Of a DNA stretch of 64,000 nt, positions 1-9,103 are shown one piece after another. The DNA comes from Lumbricus rubellus. Its lineage: Eukaryota; Annelida; Clitellata; Crassiclitellata; Lumbricidae. How positions within the stretch are numbered: position 1 is the first letter of the stretch; each line of letters opens with the position of its first letter. A program made the translations under genes and the position numbers. Under the pieces are notes generated by a model. The model did not search any database, was not told the origin of the DNA, and was given only the letters and a program-made list of their open reading frames with translations. The stretch spans positions 32,893,820 through 32,957,819 of the forward strand of contig OX243824.1 of the NCBI GenBank assembly GCA_945859605.1. The letters are read 5' to 3'.

Positions 1-17
1 TTTTTCGTCTAGGTTAC

Positions 18-158
18 CTCAACTCCCCGTGGTCCGTCACTGGCTCTGTTTTCACGCGGTCAACACTCTTGTCCTGCAATGATAATGCTGATCCTAATGA
101 GGATTTCCTTGGAATCCTCCATGTGCGTGCTTGTCCTTCTTCGATAAATCTTTCCAAG
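18..158 (-). CDS. putative internal exon, unidentified gene
   Basis: Seen: on the minus strand a 141-bp segment is open in one frame. It is preceded by an acceptor-like TGACTACAG and followed by a donor-like GAG/GTAACC. The peptide is hydrophilic (LERFIEEGQARTWRIPRK, then Ser/Leu-rich and KTEPVTDHGELR). Both ends are phase 2, so the exon would be symmetric. No domain is recognised. It could belong to the same minus-strand gene as the PDZ-like exon at 453-558, but the phases of the two do not join directly. Inference only; it may be chance open sequence. Confidence 0.28.
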
Positions 159-452
159 CTGTAGTCAGTAACATAACTTTTCATCCTACCTTATTGATGG
201 GCGGTGAAGACTGCACAGCCGCACTCATAGTTACCTGACTTACTTGGTGAAACTATTATAGGCCACACTGCCATGGTTTCTTGTTACAGTATTCCACTGT
301 ATTCACTTCAAAAATCCATAACGTATGTGTAACTCATTGGTTGGGGGTAGCGCCTGCATGCTTCCAGACCATAATATGCACCACGGTTGCTTCAATTCCT
401 GGTTTCACCGGTCGTCCACCATCATGGTTCTGGGTGTTATGCATATGCTTAC

Positions 453-558
453 CTTGATGCCCAATCCAGAAGCCTTGTTTATGTGAACTCTCCTGACGAA
501 ACCATCTTCGGAATCTGCCGTAGAAGGTGCTGCTTGAGCTTCCCAGCATTCCTCGTTC
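453..558 (-). CDS. putative exon with PDZ-like start
   Basis: Seen: the minus-strand peptide ends DGFVRRVHINKASGLGIK directly before the good donor AAG/GTAAGC. The pattern of basic residues, a beta strand and then S-G-L-G-I is how the first strand and GLGF-type loop of PDZ domains begin. The acceptor is placed at ACCTGAG/GAACG but is uncertain. No continuation of a PDZ fold was found at lower coordinates within the window. The gene would run leftwards out of the window. Alternative: a fortuitous reading frame between channel exons. Confidence 0.3.
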
Positions 559-767
559 CTCAGGTTCAGAAACACAGGAGAAGAAGACATTGTTTTATCT
601 TTGCATGTGGTATTTTCAGTCAAACGATTACAGTGAAAGAAAACATTGATCAATAATGATTTGCACATCATTTATGATCTTATGGCATTTTAAGCTATTG
701 TGAGTGCGTTGCTGAAAGATGTTTATGATACTTGGAAACCTAAAAAGATTTATTTCCTAAATTTAAG

Positions 768-3700
768 TTGAGAAGAATTACGTGACGACTCTTCCTGGAG
801 CCAATAACGGACTTCGTCTCGTGCTGTGGGTCAACCAAACTGATTGCTACTTTACCATGTCTCCAGCTGTTGGTTTCAAGGTAGATTGTACATTTATAAT
901 TATAATTTCTGGCACATTTGACTGCAAAATTAATGGCCTGGCATTTTTGCATTTGGAAAGACAGAAACATTCAAACCAGACAAGACAGGTCTACTCAAGA
1001 GTCACATAATAAATTATTATCAGTTTTTGTAACTCACATTTAGCAACAGCTTCACGTGCGATCTGAGTGAGACGCCAACAGTGTCGTGGTAAGATAGGCC
1101 TACAAACAGGATTAAAACACTCTTGATTCAGCCTTAATGCTGCGAAACTACGTTCTTAATATGCCAATCTATTTTTAAACAGCAGGAGTCGGTGGCAAAA
1201 GTTGAGACTTGAGAGGGACCGTCCCAAGCCTCTCAAAAGTTGGGGGACGCGTCCCGTGGGTCCCATTGTGTGGTTGCGCCCAGAGCCATGCGCCGACTTG
1301 TGAGTGTCGGCGGCGGCGCGCCGGTCATTTTTGGTCGGCAGCGGCGGCGCGCTGACGCAAAATATTCGGCGGCGGCGCCCACGAATTGTCGGCGGCGCGC
1401 GATCGGCGCAGAGCTCTGGTACTTGCACACAATTATGATGCCAGTGTCTCTTAGACTGTTTCATAGCATATTTCAGTATGCTGTTCCTTCTTAGGTTGTC
1501 CTGCATGATCCATATGACGAGCCTTCTGTACCGGATCTTGGATTCAGAGTTGGAACGGGCGTTTCAACATCCGTCTCGTTTACGCTTAGAAACGTAAGTT
1601 ATACGTCATGAACAAAATTCATCAGTCTTTCTGTATTTTATTCATTCACTCGATATCCCGTCATTGACGCGCAGGACAAAAACGCGCCGACAAAAGTGCG
1701 CCGACAAAAGTGCGCCGACCATAGCGCGAACCGTCAATCAACAAAATAATGCGCAGCAGTGCGCGGCCATAGACAATTGTAGGTTACAGTGTAGTGGAAA
1801 CGAATCTATATCAGGCGTCGGCTAAGTCTGAATATAATTAGCCTCTTCTCATTCTTGCTAAATCAGCTGTTGTCTAAAACTAATGGACGAAAACGGCTGT
1901 TGTTCAAACCGAAGCTGAACTGATGAAAAGAATACCGATTAAATGGAAGCTGTATTGATGGAAATAGTACTTGCTAATATAGAATTTGGACTGATGAAAA
2001 ATGTCATAATTAAATGGTAGCTGGATAGATGAAAATAATACTTAAGCTTAGTAAAATAAAAATTGGATTCATAAAATAAAGCCATATTTAAATAGAAGTG
2101 GGATTGATGAAAATAGTTGCTTAAAAAGAATCTGGGTTTATGAAAAGAGTTCATGATTAAATAGAAGCTGGATTGACGAAAATAATTTATGCTAAGATAG
2201 AAGTATGCGTTGTGAAAAGAGGTCATCCCTAAAAATAACCCGGATTTCTCGCCTGTTATTTTAGTCAATCCAGTTTCTATTTCAGATATAAAAAATACCC
2301 CATCCAGCTTCCATTACTTAAGCGGTTTTCTTATCAATCCAGCTTCTATTTGAGATCCAGAAATACCTTCATCCAGCCTTTATTTATCATGCTTTATTTT
2401 CGTCAATCCAGCTTCTATTTCGCCTCTAAAAGAACCATCATCCAGATTCCACTTATCTTGCGTTTTTTCATCAATCCAACCTCCACTTCACCTCTAAAAA
2501 CTGTCATCCAGCTTCAATTTCTCAAGCGCTGGATCGGTTGTCCGGAGACCACTTGTCGGTAGACGAGTTGTCATGACACCCGGTTAGGGTTAGTTTTAGG
2601 GTTAGTGCAGTCATTCTGCAGAAAATGACTAAAATAACAGGCGAGAAATAGAAGCTGGATGAAGGCATTTTTAGATTTGAAGTAGAAATGGGTGCATGTT
2701 GGAATGCATAAATGAGAATCATCAATCCAGCTTCCATTTAAGCTAAAACACCATTTTCGTAAATCCAGCTTCTATTTCATCAATACTATTTGTCTGTAGA
2801 CCAGTTGTCGTTAGACGAATTGTCCGGAGACGAGTTGTCGTTAGACGAGTTGTCGGTAGACCAGTTGTCGTGGTACCCCTAACCGACCCTCACGACGCCT
2901 AACATGAGCCTCACGTGATAAATCCCGCTTCTATTTCGTCAGGAAATATTTCTCATCGAATTTATAAATATCGCTCTTCTGGCCACCACAATGACATTTG
3001 CTGTTGGGGGTGAATTAAAAAACAAGCACCGAGGGAATAAGCTGAAAACCCCCATGATATATTCTGATTAAATAAAGATGTCAAATGTTGTTTATTCGTT
3101 TTTGTAGCTATCCATGTTGCCTTCGCCGTATGGTGATTGTCTTAGTGGGGAAAACTACACGTATCAGAAGTGCATGACGCAATGCATGGATGATAATATA
3201 TTTTTCGTCTGTGGATGTCAGACGAAATATTCCAACGGTTAGGCTTGTGTGAAACTGAACAGTTCACACTGTTAAAGTTTGTTCGTATGAGTGGAAGTGA
3301 TTGAATTTTCTTTTTTATGTTGGACTTAAATGCACTAAGTTGGGCGTTTTGGCGCCGCCATTTTGGCACCGCCGTTAAGTCGCCGCAGTTTTGACGCCGG
3401 ATGTTTTGGTGCCTAAATAGAAGCTGGATTGATATAACTAATTCTAGGCGTAAGTGGAAGCTGGATTGAGGAAATCATCGTACCTGTCAATGGTCAATGG
3501 AAGCTGGATGAAATTAAGTCTTTGCCTCTATAGAAACTGGATAAATGGAATTCTTTTGAGGCCTAAATAGAAGTGAGGAAACATTCATCTACAAACAGAA
3601 GCTGGATTAATCAAAATCTTTTCGAAGATGGATGAGAATTATTTTACCTTAAAAAGAAGTGAGATTAGTAACAAAATCTTCATTAAATAGGAGCTGAACT

Positions 3701-4850
3701 GATTATAAATTATTGTTAATTAAATGGAAGCTGTATTGATGGAAAATAATTGTTGCTCCAATGGAAGCTGGAGAAAGCTGAAGGAAATTATTCATGCCAA
3801 GGCAGAAGTCGGATTAACGAAAGGATTATTGATGCACTATGCATTATGCGAATATTCCGTTTTTTGCCGTGTCAAACCGGCATCGATAAAAAAACGGTCG
3901 CGCCAAAACGGCGGCGCCCAAACTTCATCTACCGTAAATGCGACGTATCAATAACACGGAGTTCATTGAAACATTCTCATCGCAAACGCATTCTTTCCTG
4001 TCTGATATTAGGTGGACACATCGCGTTATCCCATGCAATGGTTGTGACATGTGTAGTTGAGGGCGTCGCGGTTTTTTCCCGCGGTAACGCACGACCGTCT
4101 GAATCAGTAATCTCGATGGTCACGGGTAACGGTGGCAGAAGGGGAACAATAATTATTAAGCTTAAGCTTACTCTTCTTTTAGGCCCATTAGTTGTGGCAA
4201 TAACGCGGTGATTGACAATGAGCCGGTTGCTGAGTCACATGTTTTATCCATCAGATAATGGCGCACTAATTTGTTGACTTAACTGAACTGAAGTCAGGTT
4301 AAATAATTATGTCAGAATTCTGAACAGGATATTGTGACGGCATTTGCTTCAATAAAGTGGGCTACAATTTCTACAAAATCCATCTCTGCTATTAATTACA
4401 GAAAGAAGGTTTTGGTCACCTAACGAGTTCTTTTCCTGCGTGTCAAAAGTCGTAAGATGGTGGACTTCATCCGGCGCCGTTCGCAAGTGTGACTGTCCTC
4501 TCCAGTGCCACATAGCCACCTATCCAAACTCAATCTCAGCAAGTCCTCTGTCAGCGAATTTCCTCGGTTACATGTCGCATAAGACTCAGTTCAAGGGACG
4601 GAATCTGACGATGTCTAAGCTGAGCAAGGAACTCGTCTACCTGGATATCTTCTACTCTGACTTGAACTACATCGACATCCAAACAACTCCAGCCTACAAT
4701 TTCCTCACACTGGTTTGCGACATTGGCGGCGCATTGGGTCTGATTCTTGGAGGTACGCTGCTTACCATTGCTGAAGTTTCCCAGTTCTTCGTCCAAATAT
4801 TCAGTGAATTTATTACCGCTGCAAGATTCACTAAAATGCAACGCCGTTGA
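768..4850 (+). CDS. DEG/ENaC sodium channel, copy A (exons 4-7)
   Basis: Four exons are visible: 768-880, 1495-1593, 3108-3237 and 4402-4850. They match copy C in length (113, 99, 130, 449 bp), splice phase and protein. Exon 4 carries the extracellular GANNGLRLVLWVNQ segment. Exon 5 carries VVLHDPYDEP then DLGFRVGTG. Exon 6 is the Cys-rich thumb (SPYGDC, QKCMTQC, CGCQT). Exon 7 carries CDCPLQC, the YSDLNYIDIQ segment before the membrane and the second transmembrane helix with CDIGGALGL and ILGGT, ending in MQRR. In this family the subunits form trimeric amiloride-type Na+ channels in the plasma membrane. Exons 1-3 are not found in bases 1-767, so they lie further left or the copy is partial. 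Introns 5 and 6 are packed with foldback repeats. A candidate AATAAA lies at 5106-5111. Confidence 0.85.
1300..1415. repeat. GC-rich TCGGCGGCGGCGC array
   Basis: Four imperfect copies of TCGGCGGCGGCGC are spaced about 30 bp apart, directly upstream of channel exon 5. Their complement reappears at 1673-1735, so the two arrays form inverted arms around the exon at 1495-1593. They are probably outer arrays of a foldback element. Confidence 0.6.
1673..1735. repeat. GCGCCGACAAAAGT tandem array
   Basis: Three to four copies of a 14-bp unit GCGCCGACAAAAGT/C. The unit is the reverse complement of TTTTGTCGGCGC-like units in the array at 1300-1415, placing exon 5 of channel copy A between inverted GC-rich arms. 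Confidence 0.6.
1880..2580. mobile_element. foldback-like element, copy 1
   Basis: The left half (about 1909-2250) repeats a degenerate 35-40-bp unit of the form AGAAGCTGGATTGATGAAAA in + orientation. The right half (2255-2530) repeats its complement (TCATCCAGCTTCTATTTC), so the whole folds back on itself around 2250. The right end (2535-2580) is an array of 15-bp units of the GTTGTCGGTAGACGA type closing in TGTCATGACACC. The right half matches 47600-47830 closely. Known comparison: sea urchin TU elements have outer arrays of 15-bp repeats, an inner domain and variable middles. Assignment to that class is inference. Confidence 0.6.
2583..2607 (+). repeat. short TTAGGG-like stretch
   Basis: GGTTAGGGTTAG, TTTTAGGGTTAG: three degenerate telomere-type units, immediately outside the terminal GACACC of foldback copy 1. 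Too short to be a former telomere. Confidence 0.5.
2640..2878. mobile_element. foldback-like element, partial copy 2
   Basis: Inner units (GAAATAGAAGCTGGATGAAG, then complements ATCCAGCTTCCATTT) at 2645-2790 are followed by a 15-bp outer array of GTTGTCGTTAGACGA-type units at 2791-2878. The segment is the reverse complement of the left half of the copy at 47373-47640, including the GGGTGCATGTTGGAATG stretch. Copies 1 and 2 together therefore look like one element with one half inverted. Confidence 0.55.
3340..3935. mobile_element. foldback-like element, copy 3 (GGCGCC-type ends)
   Basis: The left end (3340-3415) is about five 15-bp units of TTTTGGCGCCGCCA type. The right end (3880-3935) carries the inverted counterpart (GCGCCAAAACGGCGGCGCC). 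Between them are about twelve inner units on AAATAGAAGCTGGATTGATG spaced 24-43 bp apart, all in + orientation. The inner array matches the other copies while the outer 15-bp unit is unrelated to theirs. It lies in intron 6 of channel copy A. Confidence 0.55.
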
Positions 4851-5469
4851 AATGCTGATTCCAGTAATCTTCAAGAACGCAACTTTGCATCAATAGCATC
4901 ATATGATTTATAGTTTCATTCTTGAAGATTAATGGAGCTAGTTAATTTAGATTTGACATCTCTTGGAAGTGAAACAATGAGTGCACAACAATTTTATTTT
5001 GGTCAGAAGTTGTGATTTGTGTGTGATTTAAAATATTTTATTGCATCAATGTAAACTCAGCACTGAAGCACGATGTCTTTAAAAAAAGAATTTTGTGATT
5101 ATTGTAATAAATTATTATAATTGCGTCGTTTTTGTGGTGAATTTGCGATCATTTTATAATTCTACGTCTTTTGCTTTTCAAGACAATGTGGCCATGGGTG
5201 TGTCTTAACGTTTCAATATTAATGATTTTACGATTCTATTGTTAGAGGAGAGCGATGTTTAATCCCGCGTTTCAGCACAGCACTTAATCATTTGAACTGT
5301 ATTGTGTGACTTTAACTTTATTTAATTCGTTATAATAAAGCGACGTTGTTACTGTGGAAAATTCCTTAACAAATTAATAGACGTCGACAGTGCTGTTACA
5401 GTCGGAGGGTAGGATATATGCGCGGGTATAATACAGAGTGCACTCACCTAATCACAATTATTTATGCCA
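4851..5469. other. 3' flank of channel copy A
   Basis: AT-rich sequence with no credible reading frame. Polyadenylation signal candidates are AATAAA at 5106-5111 and at about 5333. Nothing else recognised. Confidence 0.5.
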
Positions 5470-5840
5470 TTTTACTGGAAACTGACCATCGTTGCCACAC
5501 CTTGTTTCTTTTCCAAGATATTTGGTGTTTTTTTATACGGACTTGGTAAATGGGTTTTCTTGTGTGAAGAACTTTCGAAGAATGTTCTGGTTTTGCGCAT
5601 ATTTAACATTAAACCTTTTGACACCTTTTGATGTGAATAGCCAGCAAAAAGTGTAAAACCAAGGAGAGCCCATTCCACGTTATGTGGCCAAGGATAGAGA
5701 AGGCATGCTGCTGTCAGAAACAAGACGTTCAGTCTGTGTGGAGTAGCGGAGTGTACGAGGTCTTTCCGCATTCGGAATAGAGCGGCAGAGCTCATCCAAA
5801 TGTGCAGAAGTGTCACTTAAGATCTGCAACAACTTAATCA
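5470..5840 (-). pseudogene. decayed LINE 3' fragment (CR1/L2-like)
   Basis: Minus-strand translation gives RTLRYSTQTERLV, then after a frame change AFSILGHITWNGLS. These resemble the LRSS..., AFSV..P..WN.LP signature near the C-terminus of CR1/L2-type LINE reverse transcriptase proteins. The fragment has stops and frameshifts. Family-level call by eye only. Confidence 0.4.
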
Positions 5841-5969
5841 AATATTGCAACAAAGATAGCGGATTTTGACTGAAATTCTTCCTTTCAATCACGAAACGGG
5901 TTCGGGACTCGATAATTATTGTTCACTTTAGGGTCCGAAATTATTAATTCAATTGCGTCATTCAATAGT

Positions 5970-6465
5970 TGCTAGGCTATCCAACTTCTATTTAGATAGC
6001 AATTATTTTTCATGAATCCTGCACCAATTTAAGCAAGAAAATTTTCATCAATTCATCTCTAATTAGGCATGAATATTTTCATCAATCAAACTTCCATTTA
6101 ACCCTTGTAGTATGTCGCTAATCTGGTCACACTTAGGGTGTTGAGGTCCATATGGACCCCAATGTTAATATCAACTGATTATTTGTAAAGCATTGTGTAG
6201 AAGCAATTGCATAAGCCGTCATGGGTTCCCGGACAATTTGGGGTCTGACAATTCGGAGCCGGACAATTCGAAGGTGGACAATTTGGAACCGAATAATTCG
6301 GAGCCAGACAATTTGGAAAGCATAATTCGGAGCAGACAGTTACAAGACGCATTTTCTATAAAATTCTGGCTCGGACTATTTGGATCTGGACAATTCATAG
6401 TGGACAATTCGTAGTGGACAATTCGGAGCTGGACAATTCGGAGCTGGACAATTCGGAGCCGAATA
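5970..6465. mobile_element. foldback-like element, copy 4 (GGACAATTCGGAGCC ends)
   Basis: Inner units in complement orientation (ATCCAACTTCTATTTAG, TTTTCATCAATCAAACTTCC) occupy 5970-6110. An array of about fifteen 15-bp units GGACAATTCGGAGCC/T fills 6231-6465. The 120 bp between them include a palindromic GGTCCATATGGACC. No inverted partner array is seen on the left, so the copy is incomplete or asymmetric. Confidence 0.55.
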
Positions 6466-6467
6466 AT

Positions 6468-6560
6468 GTGGTAGAAGAGGACTGTCTGAGAATGGGATTA
6501 ACCGTGGGAGAGGCGACGCGAAGAGTGGCAGTACAAGGTCGACTGGAGGCTATCTATAGA
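6468..6560 (+). pseudogene. 3' fragment of the LINE family at 21347-23491
   Basis: GTAGAAGAGGACTGTCTGAG onward, including GGGATTAACCGTGGGAGAGG, matches 23348-23440, the C-terminal codons of the LINE reverse transcriptase reading EEDC...GLTVGEAT. It begins abruptly at the end of the 15-bp array. Confidence 0.65.
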
Positions 6561-7159
6561 GTATAGAGGTATATTATGCCTCTCGCAATGCACACTGATC
6601 AGAGGCGCAAAACACATGGCTACTCAATTTTTGCAGTTTGTAGTTCTTGCTTGGCTTGTGCACCATTTGCAATAACTGTTTTCTTCGAATCGTGTCTTGG
6701 TCAGCATTTCAAGACCGTTTTGGGCAATGGAGATGAGCTGATTGCAGTGCAACAAAGTAGACTGTAAACCGCTATAATAGGCCTAAGTTAGTATATTTAT
6801 TAAAATCTTAAATCACTCTTATCACCATTGAAATATTTGAGTAGGCTAACTTTGTTAAGATGACATCTTAAACTGCTACCATTGCAACGTGGACACTAAA
6901 AAGTTGTTATTATTGTCAGTAGGCTAGGCCTATTTGTAATGTGTTAGACCACTCTGTTCAGCAATTCCTCCACTGAAATGGAGGAAATGGAATAAATGTA
7001 GGGGACCATTCTTATGGATCAGTCTGTCACAAAACCTAAAGGCCTCTCCTAACATTGATTTATTTAAAATAAACCTACGAAAATGGCTAATAGTTAGTTA
7101 ACCATAACTGATAATAAATTTAGTTATCAAATTATTACAAATGTTACTCCTTCTTCACG
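6561..7159. other. no gene recognised
   Basis: AT-rich sequence with two TAGGCCTA octamers (about 6779 and 6927). The open frame at 6576-6767 has no family resemblance. Nothing else seen. Confidence 0.4.
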
Positions 7160-7390
7160 TCCCCTGCATTGTGTGTTGGTTTGTTTAGTGTGTCTTAATT
7201 GTTTCATCTGCTGTTGCTTTTGGTTCATCTTTTCACCTTCTGCATTGTGTATTGGTTTCCTGTGCCTGCACATTGCTTTGATGCCATAGTTGTGTCCTGG
7301 CGAACAATCTTCAGGTCTTCTACATTGTGTGTTGATTTGTTTAGTGTGTCTTAATTTTTTCATCTGCTGTTGCTTTGGTTCATTTTTTCA
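7160..7390. repeat. 62-bp direct repeat pair
   Basis: CATTGTGTGTTGGTTTGTTT and the following 40 bp (through GTTTCATCTGCTGTTGC) occur at about 7167 and again at about 7324, 157 bp apart. A third partial CATTGTGTATTGG lies between them. Confidence 0.6.
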
Positions 7391-7524
7391 TCAATTTGTG
7401 GTGTGTATTAATTAAAACTCTTCATAGCTACTTGGGGACCCTACTTAGCGGGATTCCCTCCCTTCTGGGTCTCCATTTGTGTCCTAATTCTGTACTTTAG
7501 AGTTCTCTTTGCATAGCCTACTAC

Positions 7525-7770
7525 AACTCAATCCTATATCCAATGGGTTTAAATATTATCTCTTCTTTTATATTGCTGTGGATATTTCCAATCTAGGCCC
7601 ATGGTTTATATAATTTGCGTCATCTAATTAATTCTCACTTTGATTATTGCCTGATTAATTTGTGATACTTGTAATGCTTTATGTAACTTTTTCCTGTCTA
7701 ATATCTTAGTGTGCTTGATACTTACGGACCAAAAAAATTGATTGATTGATTGAAACAAAATTGATGAATT
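7525..7770 (+). repeat. dispersed repeat ending in (GATT)n
   Basis: The stretch from CAATCCTATATCCAATGGG to GATACTTACGGACC, with a GATT tandem tail, matches 36105-36310 at roughly 85 percent. Short tandem tails of this kind are typical of CR1/L2-type LINE 3' ends. Nothing coding is visible. Confidence 0.55.
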
Positions 7771-8208
7771 GATTGATTGAAATAGTACAGAAACTTTTTT
7801 GAGATTACAGCTTAAAATGCTGAAATTGCAAGACTGTGATTGTAAAAATTTCTTATGGGAGGGGCATTCCCATCCCCATGTCTTTCCACATCTCGGCGCT
7901 ACAGTGCTTTGGCGATCGTCTGCTGGACTCTCGTTTTTCCCCACCCAGAAACCTTCATTCTCCAAAGGAAAGAGACTAGATTAAAGGTGAAGGTTGAGCT
8001 ATCCAGTTATGATCGCCTGACTGTTCTATCAAGCAGATTACTCAAGTAGCGTGGCAAACGCATTGAAAAACGTAGACGTCGGCGGCGACGTGGGGCCCGC
8101 AAGACAAATAGTGAGGACGGTTCGAGACATGACCGGTGTTAGGACACAGACCTGCCCGACCCTTTCTCTTCTATGAAGCCATTGTGATTGTGTGCCTGCC
8201 ACTCTCGC

Positions 8209-8728
8209 TGTCAGCTAATTTAATCAGTGCACGCCGATTGTCGTACAGCGACGTAAGTAGGCCAGGTGCAAATTGCCGCGCGGCGTCTGCACAGGTGATT
8301 GTCTGGACAGCACGTGACGTCTAGACGAGCGTACGTTAATTGTACAAGAAGGGAGTGGAAGAGAAGAAGGAGAGTTGCGTGTTGAGAGCCGTTGAGATAG
8401 GCTGTAAGAGTTGTTGTTGAGTTGCGATAGAGTAGACTGATGAAGATAGTAGTCGTGTAGTTGTTATGATAACGCAAGTGTAGTCATTGTTGTGTTGTTG
8501 CTGATCGTTTTACTTTATATCGGATTTTGGAGTATAATAAGAAGAGTTAAACACGTCGTCGTTGTTGGTTAACAAAACAGTGAAAGACTGTAGATTCTTT
8601 AACCTAGCCATTTAGCTAATGAAACAGTTATCTAGGGATAGGCCTACGCTACCACGAACTTATACGAAGAAGCTTCCGAAGAGACTGAAGGTCACACGTA
8701 GAGAAGAAGAGGGAAAAGACTTGTGACA
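8209..8728 (+). repeat. 5' LTR of Gmr1-like element
   Basis: 520 bp, TGTCAGCTAATT to ACTTGTGACA. Compared by eye with 14852-15371, no difference was found. A TATAATAAG-like box lies near 8533. Confidence 0.95.
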
Positions 8729-8730
8729 TT

Positions 8731-8748
8731 TGGTGGCAGCGGTGGGAT
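8731..8748 (+). promoter_or_regulatory. primer binding site, tRNA-Leu type
   Basis: TGGTGGCAGCGGTGGGAT starts 2 bp after the LTR. It is complementary to the 3' end (ATCCCACCGCTGCCA plus CCA) that I know from animal tRNA-Leu of the AAG/UAG class. Minus-strand DNA synthesis would start here. Confidence 0.85.
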
Positions 8749-8840
8749 AACGATCCAAGTTGCAGGATAACGATCCAAGTTGCAGGATAACGATCCAAGT
8801 TGCAGGATAACGATCCAAGTTGCAGGAGAACGATCGTAGT
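8745..8840 (+). repeat. 20-bp tandem repeat in the leader
   Basis: GGATAACGATCCAAGTTGCA is repeated four times without change, with a degenerate fifth copy (GGAGAACGATCGTAGTTAC). The array overlaps the end of the primer binding site and lies in the untranslated leader of the element. Confidence 0.9.
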
Positions 8841-9103
8841 TACGAACGGAGGGATTCTATTCAATCAACAGACGTTGTGGAGGAACGGACGCTGTGAATT
8901 TATCGAGGAGCCGAGCACACGGGAGAAGCAACGATACATCGAGCATCCGTACGTCAGTGAGAAACGACAACACAACGACTACGAGGTAGAAAAAACTTGC
9001 TTGTCTATTGAAGTTTGCTTAAAGAATTGAAGTCAGTCAATTGCAAACATTTGAAGAGTAGCCTACTATTTATCGACTAGCATCAGTAAAGTAAAGAAGT
9101 AAG

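Noticed and set aside
1156..1506. Overlapping frames in the GC-rich array region
   Set aside because: Open on both strands because of the GGC-rich repeat, not because of coding constraint.
2583..2607. Possible interstitial telomere
   Set aside because: Only three degenerate units; kept as a minor repeat observation instead.
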